From NCBI GenBank assembly GCA_003486705.1, contig DNGE01000138.1, positions 6,510-11,541 of the forward strand: a stretch of DNA of 5,032 nucleotides. The letters run 5' to 3'. Under the pieces are notes generated by a model. It was not told the origin of the DNA. It searched no databases and worked only from the letters and a program-made list of their open reading frames with translations. The translations under genes were made by a program, and so were the position numbers. This stretch comes from Bacillota bacterium (lineage in GTDB: Bacteria > Bacillota_I > Bacilli_A > MOL361 > Turicibacteraceae). Of this stretch, positions 1 to 5,032 are shown one piece after another (the first letter of the stretch is position 1; each line of letters starts with the position of its first letter).

Positions 1-100
1 ATTCCCAGGACATGGGGGCGTACTCGATCGTTTAGATAGTCATCTTTACGCATCATTGGCCTTATATATCTTAATTAATATATTTAACGTGGTGATTTAG
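1..100 (+). CDS. cdsA: Phosphatidate cytidylyltransferase (CDP-diacylglycerol synthase), C-terminal end only
   Basis: This is the 3' end of a gene that begins before the window. The frame starting at base 2 gives 32 residues and a TAG stop at 98-100. It opens with FPGHGGVLDRLDS, which matches the end of the CDP-diacylglycerol synthase signature (PGHGG followed by D-R-x-D-S); the acidic residues there take part in metal and substrate binding in the family. The remainder is hydrophobic (ASLALYILINIFNVVI), fitting the last membrane helix. The enzyme is an integral membrane protein that makes CDP-diacylglycerol from phosphatidate and CTP, the precursor of phosphatidylglycerol and cardiolipin. The stop codon directly abuts the dxr start, so the two are very probably cotranscribed and translationally coupled. 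Gene order (cdsA then dxr) supports the call. Confidence 0.93.
   Translation, partial: FPGHGGVLDRLDSHLYASLALYILINIFNVVI
89..96 (+). promoter_or_regulatory. Ribosome binding site of dxr, inside the end of cdsA
   Basis: GTGGTGAT lies within the last codons of cdsA and ends four bases before the dxr ATG. GGTGAT is complementary to the 3' part of the anti-Shine-Dalgarno sequence (the consensus extends as GGAGGTGATC), but the usual GGAGG core is interrupted. The site is therefore modest, and initiation at dxr probably relies partly on ribosomes finishing cdsA. Confidence 0.55.
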
Positions 101-1255
101 ATGAAAAATATATATTTACTCGGTGCAACAGGTTCAATTGGAACACAAACATTAGACGTAATTGCTCAAAATCCTGATATGTTTAGATTAGTCTCATTTT
201 CTGCTGGGCGCAATATTGAATCAACACGTTCAATCATCAAGAAATTTAAACCGAAATATGTCTCAGTGATTTCAGCTGATGATGCTAAGTTATTATCAGA
301 CGAGTTTAAAGATGTTGAATTTGGATATGGAGAAGAAGGATTAATTAATGTTGCGACGTATGATCGATGCGACGGAGAGTATCATTTTGTTTTAAGTGCG
401 GTTATGGGATCAGTTGGCCTTTTACCCACACTAAAAGCCATTGAAATGAGACGACATATTGGAATTGCGAATAAGGAGACATTAGTCACGGCAGGGCACC
501 TTGTCATGGAAAAAGCTAAGCAATATGGCGTAAAACTACTTCCAGTAGATAGTGAACATTCAGCTATTTATCAATGTTTAATGGGTGAAGATGAGAAATC
601 AGTTAGTAAATTAATTATTACAGCTAGTGGTGGTTCTTTTAGAGATTATACACGTGATATGTTAAAAGATGTAACCTTAGAACAGGCGCTTAATCATCCA
701 AACTGGTCAATGGGAGCAAAGATTACAATTGATTCTGCAACGATGATGAACAAAGGATTAGAAGTAATTGAAGCCCATTGGTTATTTGATATGCCGTATG
801 AAAAAATTGAAACTATTTTGCACAAGCAAAGTATTATTCATTCAATGGTTGAATTCGATGATACAAGTGTGATTGCACATCTTGGAACACCTGATATGAG
901 AATTCCGATTCAGTTTGCAATGAGTTATCCAGAACGCATTGAGTTAAAAGGTGCTAAGCGATTAAATCTTGCAGAAGTAGGAATGTTAGAATTCAAGCCG
1001 ATGGATTTTGACCGCTTCCCGTGCTTAAAGATGGCGTATGAGGCCGGTATTTCAGGTGGTAGTGCGACCACGGTATTAAATGCAGCAAATGAAGCAGCTG
1101 TTGATTTGTTCTTAAATAAGAAAATTAGCTTCTTGGATATAGAATCAGTCGTTTATAACAGTTTAGTTAAACATGAATTAATTGAAACACCATCACTATC
1201 CCAAATTCTTGAGATAGATAAAGAGGTAAAACAATCGATTCAGTCAAGATATTAG
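101..1255 (+). CDS. dxr: 1-deoxy-D-xylulose 5-phosphate reductoisomerase
   Basis: This cytosolic enzyme converts 1-deoxy-D-xylulose 5-phosphate to 2-C-methyl-D-erythritol 4-phosphate with NADPH and a divalent metal, the committed step of the MEP isoprenoid pathway and the target of fosmidomycin. The 384 residues are close to the usual length. The N-terminus has the nucleotide-binding motif GATGSIG (residues 8-14), followed by GIANKETLV (121-129). The metal ligands are seen as D150 and E152 in PVDSEHSAIYQ and E221 in MNKGLEVIEAHW. Substrate-site residues correspond to S176 (ASGGSF), H199, W202 in the flexible loop (NHPNWSMG), S212, N217 and K218. A C-terminal helical part contains VLNAANEAAV (325-334). 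The ATG directly follows the cdsA stop and gives the correct N-terminus. No key residue is missing, and the enzyme should be functional. No separate promoter is visible, so it is probably transcribed from upstream. Confidence 0.98.
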   Translation: MKNIYLLGATGSIGTQTLDVIAQNPDMFRLVSFSAGRNIESTRSIIKKFKPKYVSVISADDAKLLSDEFKDVEFGYGEEGLINVATYDRCDGEYHFVLSAVMGSVGLLPTLKAIEMRRHIGIANKETLVTAGHLVMEKAKQYGVKLLPVDSEHSAIYQCLMGEDEKSVSKLIITASGGSFRDYTRDMLKDVTLEQALNHPNWSMGAKITIDSATMMNKGLEVIEAHWLFDMPYEKIETILHKQSIIHSMVEFDDTSVIAHLGTPDMRIPIQFAMSYPERIELKGAKRLNLAEVGMLEFKPMDFDRFPCLKMAYEAGISGGSATTVLNAANEAAVDLFLNKKISFLDIESVVYNSLVKHELIETPSLSQILEIDKEVKQSIQSRY

Positions 1256-1256
1256 A

Positions 1257-1268
1257 TGAGGAGTGGGG
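1257..1268 (+). promoter_or_regulatory. Ribosome binding site of rseP
   Basis: The 19-base dxr-rseP spacer contains TGAGGAG (1257-1263) followed by TGGGG (1264-1268). GAGGAG is 11 bases from the ATG at 1275, and the GGGG run is six bases from it. Either or both can pair with the 16S rRNA tail. The tight spacing supports cotranscription with dxr. Confidence 0.6.
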
Positions 1269-1274
1269 TAGTAT

Positions 1275-2537
1275 ATGTTAAGTTTATTAGGATTTGTTTT
1301 TGCATTAGGAATTATCGTTTTAGTCCACGAATTAGGACACTTCCTTGTGGCTAAAAAATTCGGAATTTTATGTCATGAGTTTTCGATTGGGATGGGGCCT
1401 GCAATCTATTCAAAAAAAATTGGTGAAACAAGATACTCTCTTCGTCTAGTTCCGATTGGTGGATACGTTGCTATGGCAGGTGAAGAAGTCGAAAAAGAAA
1501 TGGTGAAAGTAGGTCAATCTGTCGGAGTTCGTATTAATTCAAGAGGATTAGTTGACAAAATCTATTTAGATCCAAACGCAAAAGGTGTTCATGTCAATGG
1601 AAAAATTACGTCTGTTGATTTATATAAAGAGTTATTTATTGTGATTGAAACACCATCAGGTGAACCACATCGTTATCGTGTTATAGAAGATGCTTTCTAC
1701 GTATTTGATAAAGGTCAAGAACAACAAATTGCACCGTATAACCGTTGCTTAGAATCTAAGTCAAAATTTGCTCGCTTCGCGACAATGGCTGCTGGTGCAA
1801 CAATGAACTTTATTTTAGCCATTGTTTTATTCTTTGGTGTAGGTTTTTATGTTGGGAATCCGACCTATTCTAGTGTCATCAGTCAAGTAGAGCCTAATTC
1901 TCCAGCGGATGTATCAGGGATTGAAGCCGGTGATAAGGTTGTAGAATTCAATGGTTATAATATCTCAAATTGGAATGAATTAATAGAAGCTATTCAAACA
2001 GCTAACGGAGAAACAACGGTTAAAGTAGAGCGTAATGGTGAAGTTGTTTCGTTAACATTGACACCTACGGTTGAAAATGGTCGTACACTGATTGGAATTG
2101 GTGTAGATACACAAAATCCAGTTAAAGTCGAACGTTCATTAGGTGTTGCAGTTGAGTATGCTTTTGAAAACACTAAACAAGCTTTTACAAGTATTTTCGA
2201 CACGTTTAGAATGTTATTTGTAACAAAAGAAGCAGGAGTTGGCGATTTAGCAGGACCTGTTGGGATTTACTCAATGACATCTCAAATTGTCACGTATGGA
2301 TTTGCTTCATTATTAAAATGGGTTGCATTTTTAAGTGTCAATATTGGATTATTGAATTTATTACCAATTCCAGCATTAGATGGTGGGCGTATTGTGTTCG
2401 TTTTAATCGAAGCAATCATTGGTCGACCAGTTAATCGTCGTGTTGAAGGGTACATTCATACAGCAGGTTTATTATTATTCTTAGGATTATTTATTTATAT
2501 CACGTTTAATGATGTGTTACGTTTATTTAATATGTAA
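1275..2537 (+). CDS. rseP: RseP/RasP-type site-2 intramembrane zinc metalloprotease with PDZ domain
   Basis: This membrane-embedded protease cuts single-pass membrane substrates after an earlier cleavage. In Bacillus the RasP homologue processes anti-sigma factor RsiW, FtsL and signal-peptide remnants; in enterococci Eep releases peptide pheromones. The substrate here is unknown. The 420 residues match the family (RasP is about 420). The zinc site is HELGH at 18-22 in the first membrane helix (H18, H22, catalytic E19), completed by D369 in the NLLPIPALDGG motif. The membrane-associated hairpin VPIGGYVAMAGEE is at 59-71. The second hydrophobic segment is at about 167-193 (AGATMNFILA, where many homologues have AGP). 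One PDZ domain lies at about 197-265, then PVGIY (328-332), and hydrophobic segments at about 345-378 and 393-415. Its position between dxr and proS is the standard Bacillota arrangement. It is probably expressed with cdsA-dxr. Confidence 0.97.
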   Translation: MLSLLGFVFALGIIVLVHELGHFLVAKKFGILCHEFSIGMGPAIYSKKIGETRYSLRLVPIGGYVAMAGEEVEKEMVKVGQSVGVRINSRGLVDKIYLDPNAKGVHVNGKITSVDLYKELFIVIETPSGEPHRYRVIEDAFYVFDKGQEQQIAPYNRCLESKSKFARFATMAAGATMNFILAIVLFFGVGFYVGNPTYSSVISQVEPNSPADVSGIEAGDKVVEFNGYNISNWNELIEAIQTANGETTVKVERNGEVVSLTLTPTVENGRTLIGIGVDTQNPVKVERSLGVAVEYAFENTKQAFTSIFDTFRMLFVTKEAGVGDLAGPVGIYSMTSQIVTYGFASLLKWVAFLSVNIGLLNLLPIPALDGGRIVFVLIEAIIGRPVNRRVEGYIHTAGLLLFLGLFIYITFNDVLRLFNM

Positions 2538-2555
2538 GGTCTAGCAGTCAAAGTC

Positions 2556-2584
2556 TTGAAAAGATGAGAAAAAGATGAGATAAT
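2556..2584 (+). promoter_or_regulatory. Predicted SigA-type promoter for proS
   Basis: TTGAAA at 2556-2561 (5 of 6 matches to TTGACA) and GATAAT at 2579-2584 (5 of 6 to TATAAT) are separated by exactly 17 bases. Transcription would begin near 2591, giving a leader of about 56 bases before proS. The leader is too short for a T-box, and none of its motifs are seen. No terminator is visible between rseP and this site, so proS may receive both read-through and its own transcript. This is a prediction from sequence alone. Confidence 0.6.
2559..2580 (+). repeat. Perfect 11-bp tandem duplication in the proS promoter spacer
   Basis: AAAAGATGAGA occurs twice head to tail (2559-2569 and 2570-2580) without mismatch. 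The pair overlaps the end of the -35 hexamer, fills the spacer and supplies the first two bases of the -10 hexamer. The 11-bp unit is about one helical turn. It could be a replication-slippage product or a paired protein-binding site; the sequence does not decide between these. Confidence 0.85.
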
Positions 2585-2633
2585 TAGACTCTCAAAATGT
2601 TATCAAATAAGTGATACAACTACGAAAAAAACT

Positions 2634-2639
2634 AGGAGG
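2634..2639 (+). promoter_or_regulatory. Strong ribosome binding site that fixes the proS start
   Basis: AGGAGG sits seven bases before the ATG at 2647, an ideal arrangement. It rules against the in-frame GTG at 2611, which lies upstream of this site and has no comparable signal. The ATG also gives the N-terminus MKQSMMFIPTLRE, typical of bacterial prolyl-tRNA synthetases. Confidence 0.9.
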
Positions 2640-2646
2640 ACATTTT

Positions 2647-3909
2647 ATGAAACAATCAATGATGTTTATCCCTACATTACGTGAAGTACCAAGTGATGCT
2701 GAAATTCGTTCACATCAATTCTTACTTCGCGCAGGGTTTATTAAACAAGTAGCGGCAGGGGTATATACATACTTACCAATGGCAAAACGCGTATTAAACA
2801 ATATCGAAGGTATCGTTCGTGATGAATTAGATGCAATCGGTGGTAACGAGTTATTAATGCCAGCTTTACAACCACGTGAACTATGGAACGAAACAGGACG
2901 TTGGGATGTTTACGGATCAGAATTAATGCGACTAACAGATCGTCATGATCGTGAGTTTGCTTTAGGACCAACACATGAAGAAGTTATTACTTATGTTGTA
3001 CGTGATTACTTAAATTCATATAAAAAATTACCATTAAATGTTTATCAAATTCAAACAAAATTCCGTGATGAAGCGCGCCCTCGTTTTGGATTAATGCGCG
3101 GACGTGAATTCATTATGAAAGATGCTTATACATTCCATGCAACACAAGAATGTTTAGATCGTACATATAATGATTTCGTTACAGCTTATCATAATATCTT
3201 TGGACGTTGTGGATTAAACTTCCGCATGGTTGAAGCAGATAGTGGACAAATCGGTGGATCTCAATCTGCTGAGTTCATGGCTTTAGCAGAAGTTGGAGAA
3301 GATACAATTGTGTACTCTACGACAGGATCATTTGCTGCTAACATTGAAGTAGCTGACTTACCAGTAGGTGCACCATCACCAGATGGTGTCGGTGTTGTTG
3401 ATCATGCCAAAGGAATTGAAGTTGGACATGTCTTCAAATTAGGTACAAAATATTCTGAAGCAATGAAAGCTGAATTCTTAGATGAAAATCAAGTGAAAAA
3501 CCCAATTATCATGGGATGTTATGGAATTGGTGTAAGCCGAGTTATGATGGCTGTCATTGAACAAAATAACGATGAGTTTGGTATGATTTGGCCAAAAGGA
3601 ATTGCACCATTCGCTGTACACGTTGTACCTGTAGATGTTAAAAAAGCTGAACAAGCCGAAAAAGCTGAAGAAATCTATCAAGCATTACAAGATGCTGGAT
3701 TAACAGTGTTATTAGACGATCGTAAAGAACGTGCAGGTGTAAAATTCTCTGATGCTGACTTAGTTGGTTTACCAATCCGTATTACGGTTGGACGTGGTGT
3801 AACTGACGGTAAAGTAGAAGTGAAAGTTCGCCAAACAGGTGAAGTAACTGAAGTACAATTAGCTGATTTAGTATCATTCGTAAAAGAAAAATACGAAACA
3901 TTAGCTTAA
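2647..3909 (+). CDS. proS: Prolyl-tRNA synthetase lacking the INS editing domain (short form)
   Basis: This cytosolic class II synthetase charges tRNA(Pro) with proline. The protein is 420 residues, whereas common bacterial ProRS with INS is about 565-570. The catalytic core is intact: motif 1 around YLPMAKRVLNN (42-52, P44), GPTHEE (107-112), motif 2 FRDEARPRFGLMRGREF (139-155), GGSQSAEFMALAE (203-215), EVGHVFKLGTKYS (258-270) and motif 3 GCYGIGVSR (290-298, R298). The anticodon-binding domain follows (about 318-420) with LLDDRKERAGVKFSDADLVGLP. Between ANIE (231-234) and GIEVGH (256-261) only about 21 residues remain; in full-length enzymes this gap holds the YbaK-like INS domain that hydrolyses Ala-tRNA(Pro), plus a Cys-containing segment before GIEVGH. 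The reading frame is continuous, so this is not a frameshift. Aminoacylation is expected to work, but cis-editing is expected to be absent. The gene is followed by its own terminator. Confidence 0.97.
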   Translation: MKQSMMFIPTLREVPSDAEIRSHQFLLRAGFIKQVAAGVYTYLPMAKRVLNNIEGIVRDELDAIGGNELLMPALQPRELWNETGRWDVYGSELMRLTDRHDREFALGPTHEEVITYVVRDYLNSYKKLPLNVYQIQTKFRDEARPRFGLMRGREFIMKDAYTFHATQECLDRTYNDFVTAYHNIFGRCGLNFRMVEADSGQIGGSQSAEFMALAEVGEDTIVYSTTGSFAANIEVADLPVGAPSPDGVGVVDHAKGIEVGHVFKLGTKYSEAMKAEFLDENQVKNPIIMGCYGIGVSRVMMAVIEQNNDEFGMIWPKGIAPFAVHVVPVDVKKAEQAEKAEEIYQALQDAGLTVLLDDRKERAGVKFSDADLVGLPIRITVGRGVTDGKVEVKVRQTGEVTEVQLADLVSFVKEKYETLA

Positions 3910-3916
3910 TAAATAC

Positions 3917-3945
3917 AAAAAACCGACTTTAAAGTCGGTTTTTTT
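3917..3945 (+). terminator. Symmetric intrinsic terminator after proS
   Basis: Just downstream of the proS stop, ACCGACT (3922-3928) and AGTCGGT (3933-3939) form a 7-bp stem with a TTAA loop. It is followed by a U-tract (3939-3945) and preceded by a mirrored A-run (3917-3922). The palindrome is perfect over 3917-3944, so it could also stop transcription on the other strand. It ends the cdsA-dxr-rseP-proS unit and separates it from polC. Confidence 0.95.
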
Positions 3946-3958
3946 CTATGTGCGAGTT

Positions 3959-3966
3959 AAAAACTA
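3959..3966. repeat. Left copy of an 8-bp target-site duplication
   Basis: AAAAACTA here is repeated exactly at 4097-4104, on the two sides of the inverted-repeat element. The match can be read as nine bases (AAAAACTAA) because the element's left end begins with A. The copy starts 13 bases after the proS terminator. Confidence 0.75.
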
Positions 3967-4096
3967 AGCTTTGTTAGACAATTGTGTTGGTGTTTAAACC
4001 GTTGAACTCGTCAGTTTGTTAAGACAAAAATTTTATTATTCGAAACTATTAAGTAAGATTAGATAACTGATTTCAACATTTTCGTCTAACAGAGCC
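3967..4096. mobile_element. 130-bp MITE-like non-autonomous element, possibly ISL3-related
   Basis: The ends are imperfect inverted repeats. The left end reads AGCTTTGTTAGAC (3967-3979) and the right end, read on the other strand, GGCTCTGTTAGAC (4084-4096). They agree at 11 of 13 positions and at 17 of 23 when extended inward. Subterminal pairs also match: GTTGAA (4001-4006) with TTCAAC (4072-4077), and TCAGTT (4011-4016) with AACTGA (4065-4070). The element is bracketed by a perfect 8-bp direct repeat and carries no ORF of note. Size, inverted ends and duplication define a MITE-like insertion. The GGCTCT terminus and 8-bp duplication are typical of the ISL3 family, so trans-mobilisation by an ISL3 transposase is inferred; the transposase is not in the window. 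The alternative is a structured RNA, since the paired ends would also fold as a transcript, but that would not explain the flanking duplication. Confidence 0.72.
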
Positions 4097-4104
4097 AAAA
4101 ACTA
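4097..4104. repeat. Right copy of the 8-bp target-site duplication
   Basis: AAAAACTA is identical to 3959-3966 and directly abuts the right inverted repeat ending GAGCC. The exact match suggests that the insertion is fairly recent or that the flanks have not drifted. Confidence 0.75.
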
Positions 4105-4418
4105 AAATATAGAAATACTTCACCTTAATGATTAACAGTTATTAGAACTTAACAAGTCTAGAAACGTTCAGTAACAGCACGCAATATGACACGTTCATAT
4201 AACAGCTTGATTAGGAAACACTAAAGCAGGTAGGATAAGTTTAGATTTTTGACGAAATCACATATCGTGATTGAACTTAGCGAAATAAATATTCCATGTA
4301 TCTTTAGTATTAAAGTGTCAAATATTATCACTAGGTAAGTTTTAATGTTAAGATAAGATTTCATAATAAAGGTAGCATTAATTTCTTGTCGTTTAATGAT
4401 GAATTTTAGAAAGAAAAA
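4105..4418. other. AT-rich non-coding gap before polC, no gene seen
   Basis: No reading frame on either strand shows a plausible start, ribosome site and recognisable protein, and no tRNA or familiar RNA fold is apparent. The only structure noted is an imperfect direct repeat (ACGTTCAGTAACAGC at 4164-4178 and ACGTTCATATAACAGC at 4191-4206), a 6-bp inverted repeat AATCAC/GTGATT with a 5-base gap (4256-4272), and a weak CTTTA/TAAAG pair (4302-4315). A TTGACG (4249-4254) resembles a -35 box but has no good -10 partner. The stretch may be decayed sequence or the upstream region of polC; no function can be assigned. Confidence 0.5.
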
Positions 4419-4427
4419 TGATAAAAT
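4419..4427 (+). promoter_or_regulatory. Candidate extended -10 promoter element for polC
   Basis: TGATAAAAT has the TG-N-TANNNT form of an extended -10 element, with TAAAAT at 4422-4427. No convincing -35 is found 16-18 bases upstream. Transcription from near 4434 would give a leader of about 45 bases. A separate promoter is expected because the proS terminator lies upstream, but in such AT-rich DNA this match is only suggestive. Confidence 0.35.
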
Positions 4428-4464
4428 TAATAAGTTATATATTAAAATAAATTCGTAAAAAAGT

Positions 4465-4472
4465 AGGTGGGG
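4465..4472 (+). promoter_or_regulatory. Ribosome binding site that selects the TTG start of polC
   Basis: AGGTGGGG ends six bases before the TTG at 4479. The next in-frame ATG (4491) is 18 bases away, too far for normal initiation. An in-frame TAG at 4464-4466 closes the frame immediately upstream. The TTG is therefore the best start. Confidence 0.7.
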
Positions 4473-4478
4473 ATACTC

Positions 4479-5032
4479 TTGCAAAAACAAATGGAAATAC
4501 TATTACAACAAATTAAATATCCTGATCACCAACTATTTTTATTTGAAAACAAGATAATTGAAAAAGTTGATGTGTTGCGTAAAAGTAATCAAATGATGTT
4601 TTACTTATTATTTGATGAACCACTCGTTGGCGCAGCATTTTTTGAACTTTATCATAACTTTGACATGACGTTTGAAAATATTAAAACGATTCAAGAGGCT
4701 TCATTTACGATTAAATATCAACGCGAAGTTAGCGATGATAAGATAAAAGAATACTGGCCTTTAATTATTGAGTATTTAAGTCGAAAACAAATATTAATTC
4801 GTTATTTAGAAAGTTTCTCAATAAAAGTAGAAGATCATAACATACAAATTGCTGTAAGTAATAATCAATATGTTCAAGATATTGAACAACATTATGTGGA
4901 GTTAATTGCAGCAACGTATCGAAGATTTGGGTTCCATGTGAATCGCGTTATGCCATATCTTTGTACGAATGCAAAATCAGATGATGACTTATTAACAGAG
5001 CGTGAGCAATATTATGCCACACTAACACCACC
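4479..5032 (+). CDS. polC: DNA polymerase III PolC-type alpha subunit, N-terminal part only
   Basis: The frame from TTG gives 184 residues and runs off the window; complete PolC proteins are about 1,430-1,450 residues. PolC is the replicative polymerase of low-GC Gram-positive bacteria, with an intrinsic 3'-5' exonuclease. Only the N-terminal domain is visible, so no exonuclease or polymerase motif can be checked. Support comes from resemblance to the Bacillus PolC N-terminus: an ILLQQI start at residues 7-12, a YW-containing helix after the SDDKIKEYW segment, and the YRRFGF motif near residue 150. The conserved order proS-polC (then rimP-nusA in relatives) adds strong support. The upstream terminator and long gap indicate that it is transcribed separately from proS. 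A start at the ATG four codons later would lose only MQKQ. Confidence 0.88.
   Translation, partial: MQKQMEILLQQIKYPDHQLFLFENKIIEKVDVLRKSNQMMFYLLFDEPLVGAAFFELYHNFDMTFENIKTIQEASFTIKYQREVSDDKIKEYWPLIIEYLSRKQILIRYLESFSIKVEDHNIQIAVSNNQYVQDIEQHYVELIAATYRRFGFHVNRVMPYLCTNAKSDDDLLTEREQYYATLTP

Noticed and set aside
1994..2203. 69-residue minus-strand reading frame inside rseP
   Set aside because: It lies antisense to the PDZ region of a clearly real gene and shows no independent signals.
2601..2616. Hairpin TATCA/TGATA in the proS leader
   Set aside because: Five A/T-rich pairs around a six-base loop are too weak to call in this composition.
2611..2646. Longer proS starting at GTG 2611
   Set aside because: The strong AGGAGG lies inside this extension and is spaced for the ATG at 2647; the 12 extra residues are not typical of ProRS.
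2538..2646. T-box riboswitch ahead of proS
   Set aside because: Only 109 bases are available, and neither a T-box sequence, a specifier stem nor a terminator/antiterminator pair is visible.
2741..2974. 77-residue minus-strand reading frame inside proS
   Set aside because: It is antisense to the conserved catalytic core of proS; a shadow of the real gene.
3478..3681. 67-residue minus-strand reading frame inside proS
   Set aside because: It is antisense to motif 3 and the anticodon domain of proS, with low-complexity content and no supporting signal.
4244..4272. Operator-like palindrome AATCAC-N5-GTGATT
   Set aside because: Six-base arms are expected by chance in several hundred bases of AT-rich DNA, and an overlapping GATTT/AAATC pair is equally good; not called as a binding site.
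3946..4480. A known structured RNA (6S, RNase P, tmRNA) in the long gap
   Set aside because: None of the conserved sequence landmarks of these RNAs could be found on either strand, and the paired segments are better explained by the flanked inverted-repeat element.
4221..4490. 89-residue minus-strand reading frame in the proS-polC gap
   Set aside because: It is rich in I, L and F as expected from AT-rich DNA, overlaps the polC ribosome site and start, has no ribosome site of its own that I can see, and resembles no known protein.

Overview
The window is AT-rich bacterial DNA carrying the conserved Bacillota block cdsA - dxr - rseP - proS - polC, all on the + strand. This is the same order as the uppS-cdsA-dxr-rasP-proS-polC region of Bacillus subtilis. 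The MEP-pathway gene dxr and the Gram-positive-type replicase PolC point to a low-GC Bacillota, within Bacilli, Erysipelotrichia or a relative such as Turicibacter. The genus is a guess and cannot be fixed from this sequence.

Layout: positions 1-100 are the last 32 codons of cdsA (CDP-diacylglycerol synthase), and its stop codon touches the ATG of dxr. dxr (101-1255) makes MEP for isoprenoid synthesis. It is followed after 19 bases by rseP/rasP (1275-2537), an intramembrane site-2 zinc protease. A 109-base spacer holds a good SigA-like promoter whose -35/-10 interval is largely a perfect 11-bp tandem duplication, and then a strong ribosome binding site for proS (2647-3909). A symmetric intrinsic terminator (3917-3945) closes this transcription unit. 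An approximately 535-base non-coding gap follows, and polC (from a TTG at 4479) runs off the end of the window.

Two things stand out. First, the prolyl-tRNA synthetase is only 420 residues long. The whole INS editing domain that normally sits between motifs 2 and 3 is replaced by about 21 residues, while the catalytic and anticodon-binding parts look intact. Such an enzyme should be unable to clear Ala-tRNA(Pro) in cis, so a free-standing ProXp-ala/YbaK-type editor is predicted elsewhere in the genome. Second, the proS-polC gap contains a 130-bp non-coding element (3967-4096) with imperfect terminal inverted repeats, flanked by a perfect 8-bp direct repeat. It looks like a MITE, and the GGCTCT terminus and 8-bp duplication resemble the ISL3 transposase family.

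The genes combine membrane lipid synthesis (cdsA), isoprenoid precursor supply (dxr), membrane proteolysis and stress signalling (rseP), translation (proS) and replication (polC). They form a housekeeping cluster; apart from the small inserted element, nothing suggests a defence or mobile-gene island.
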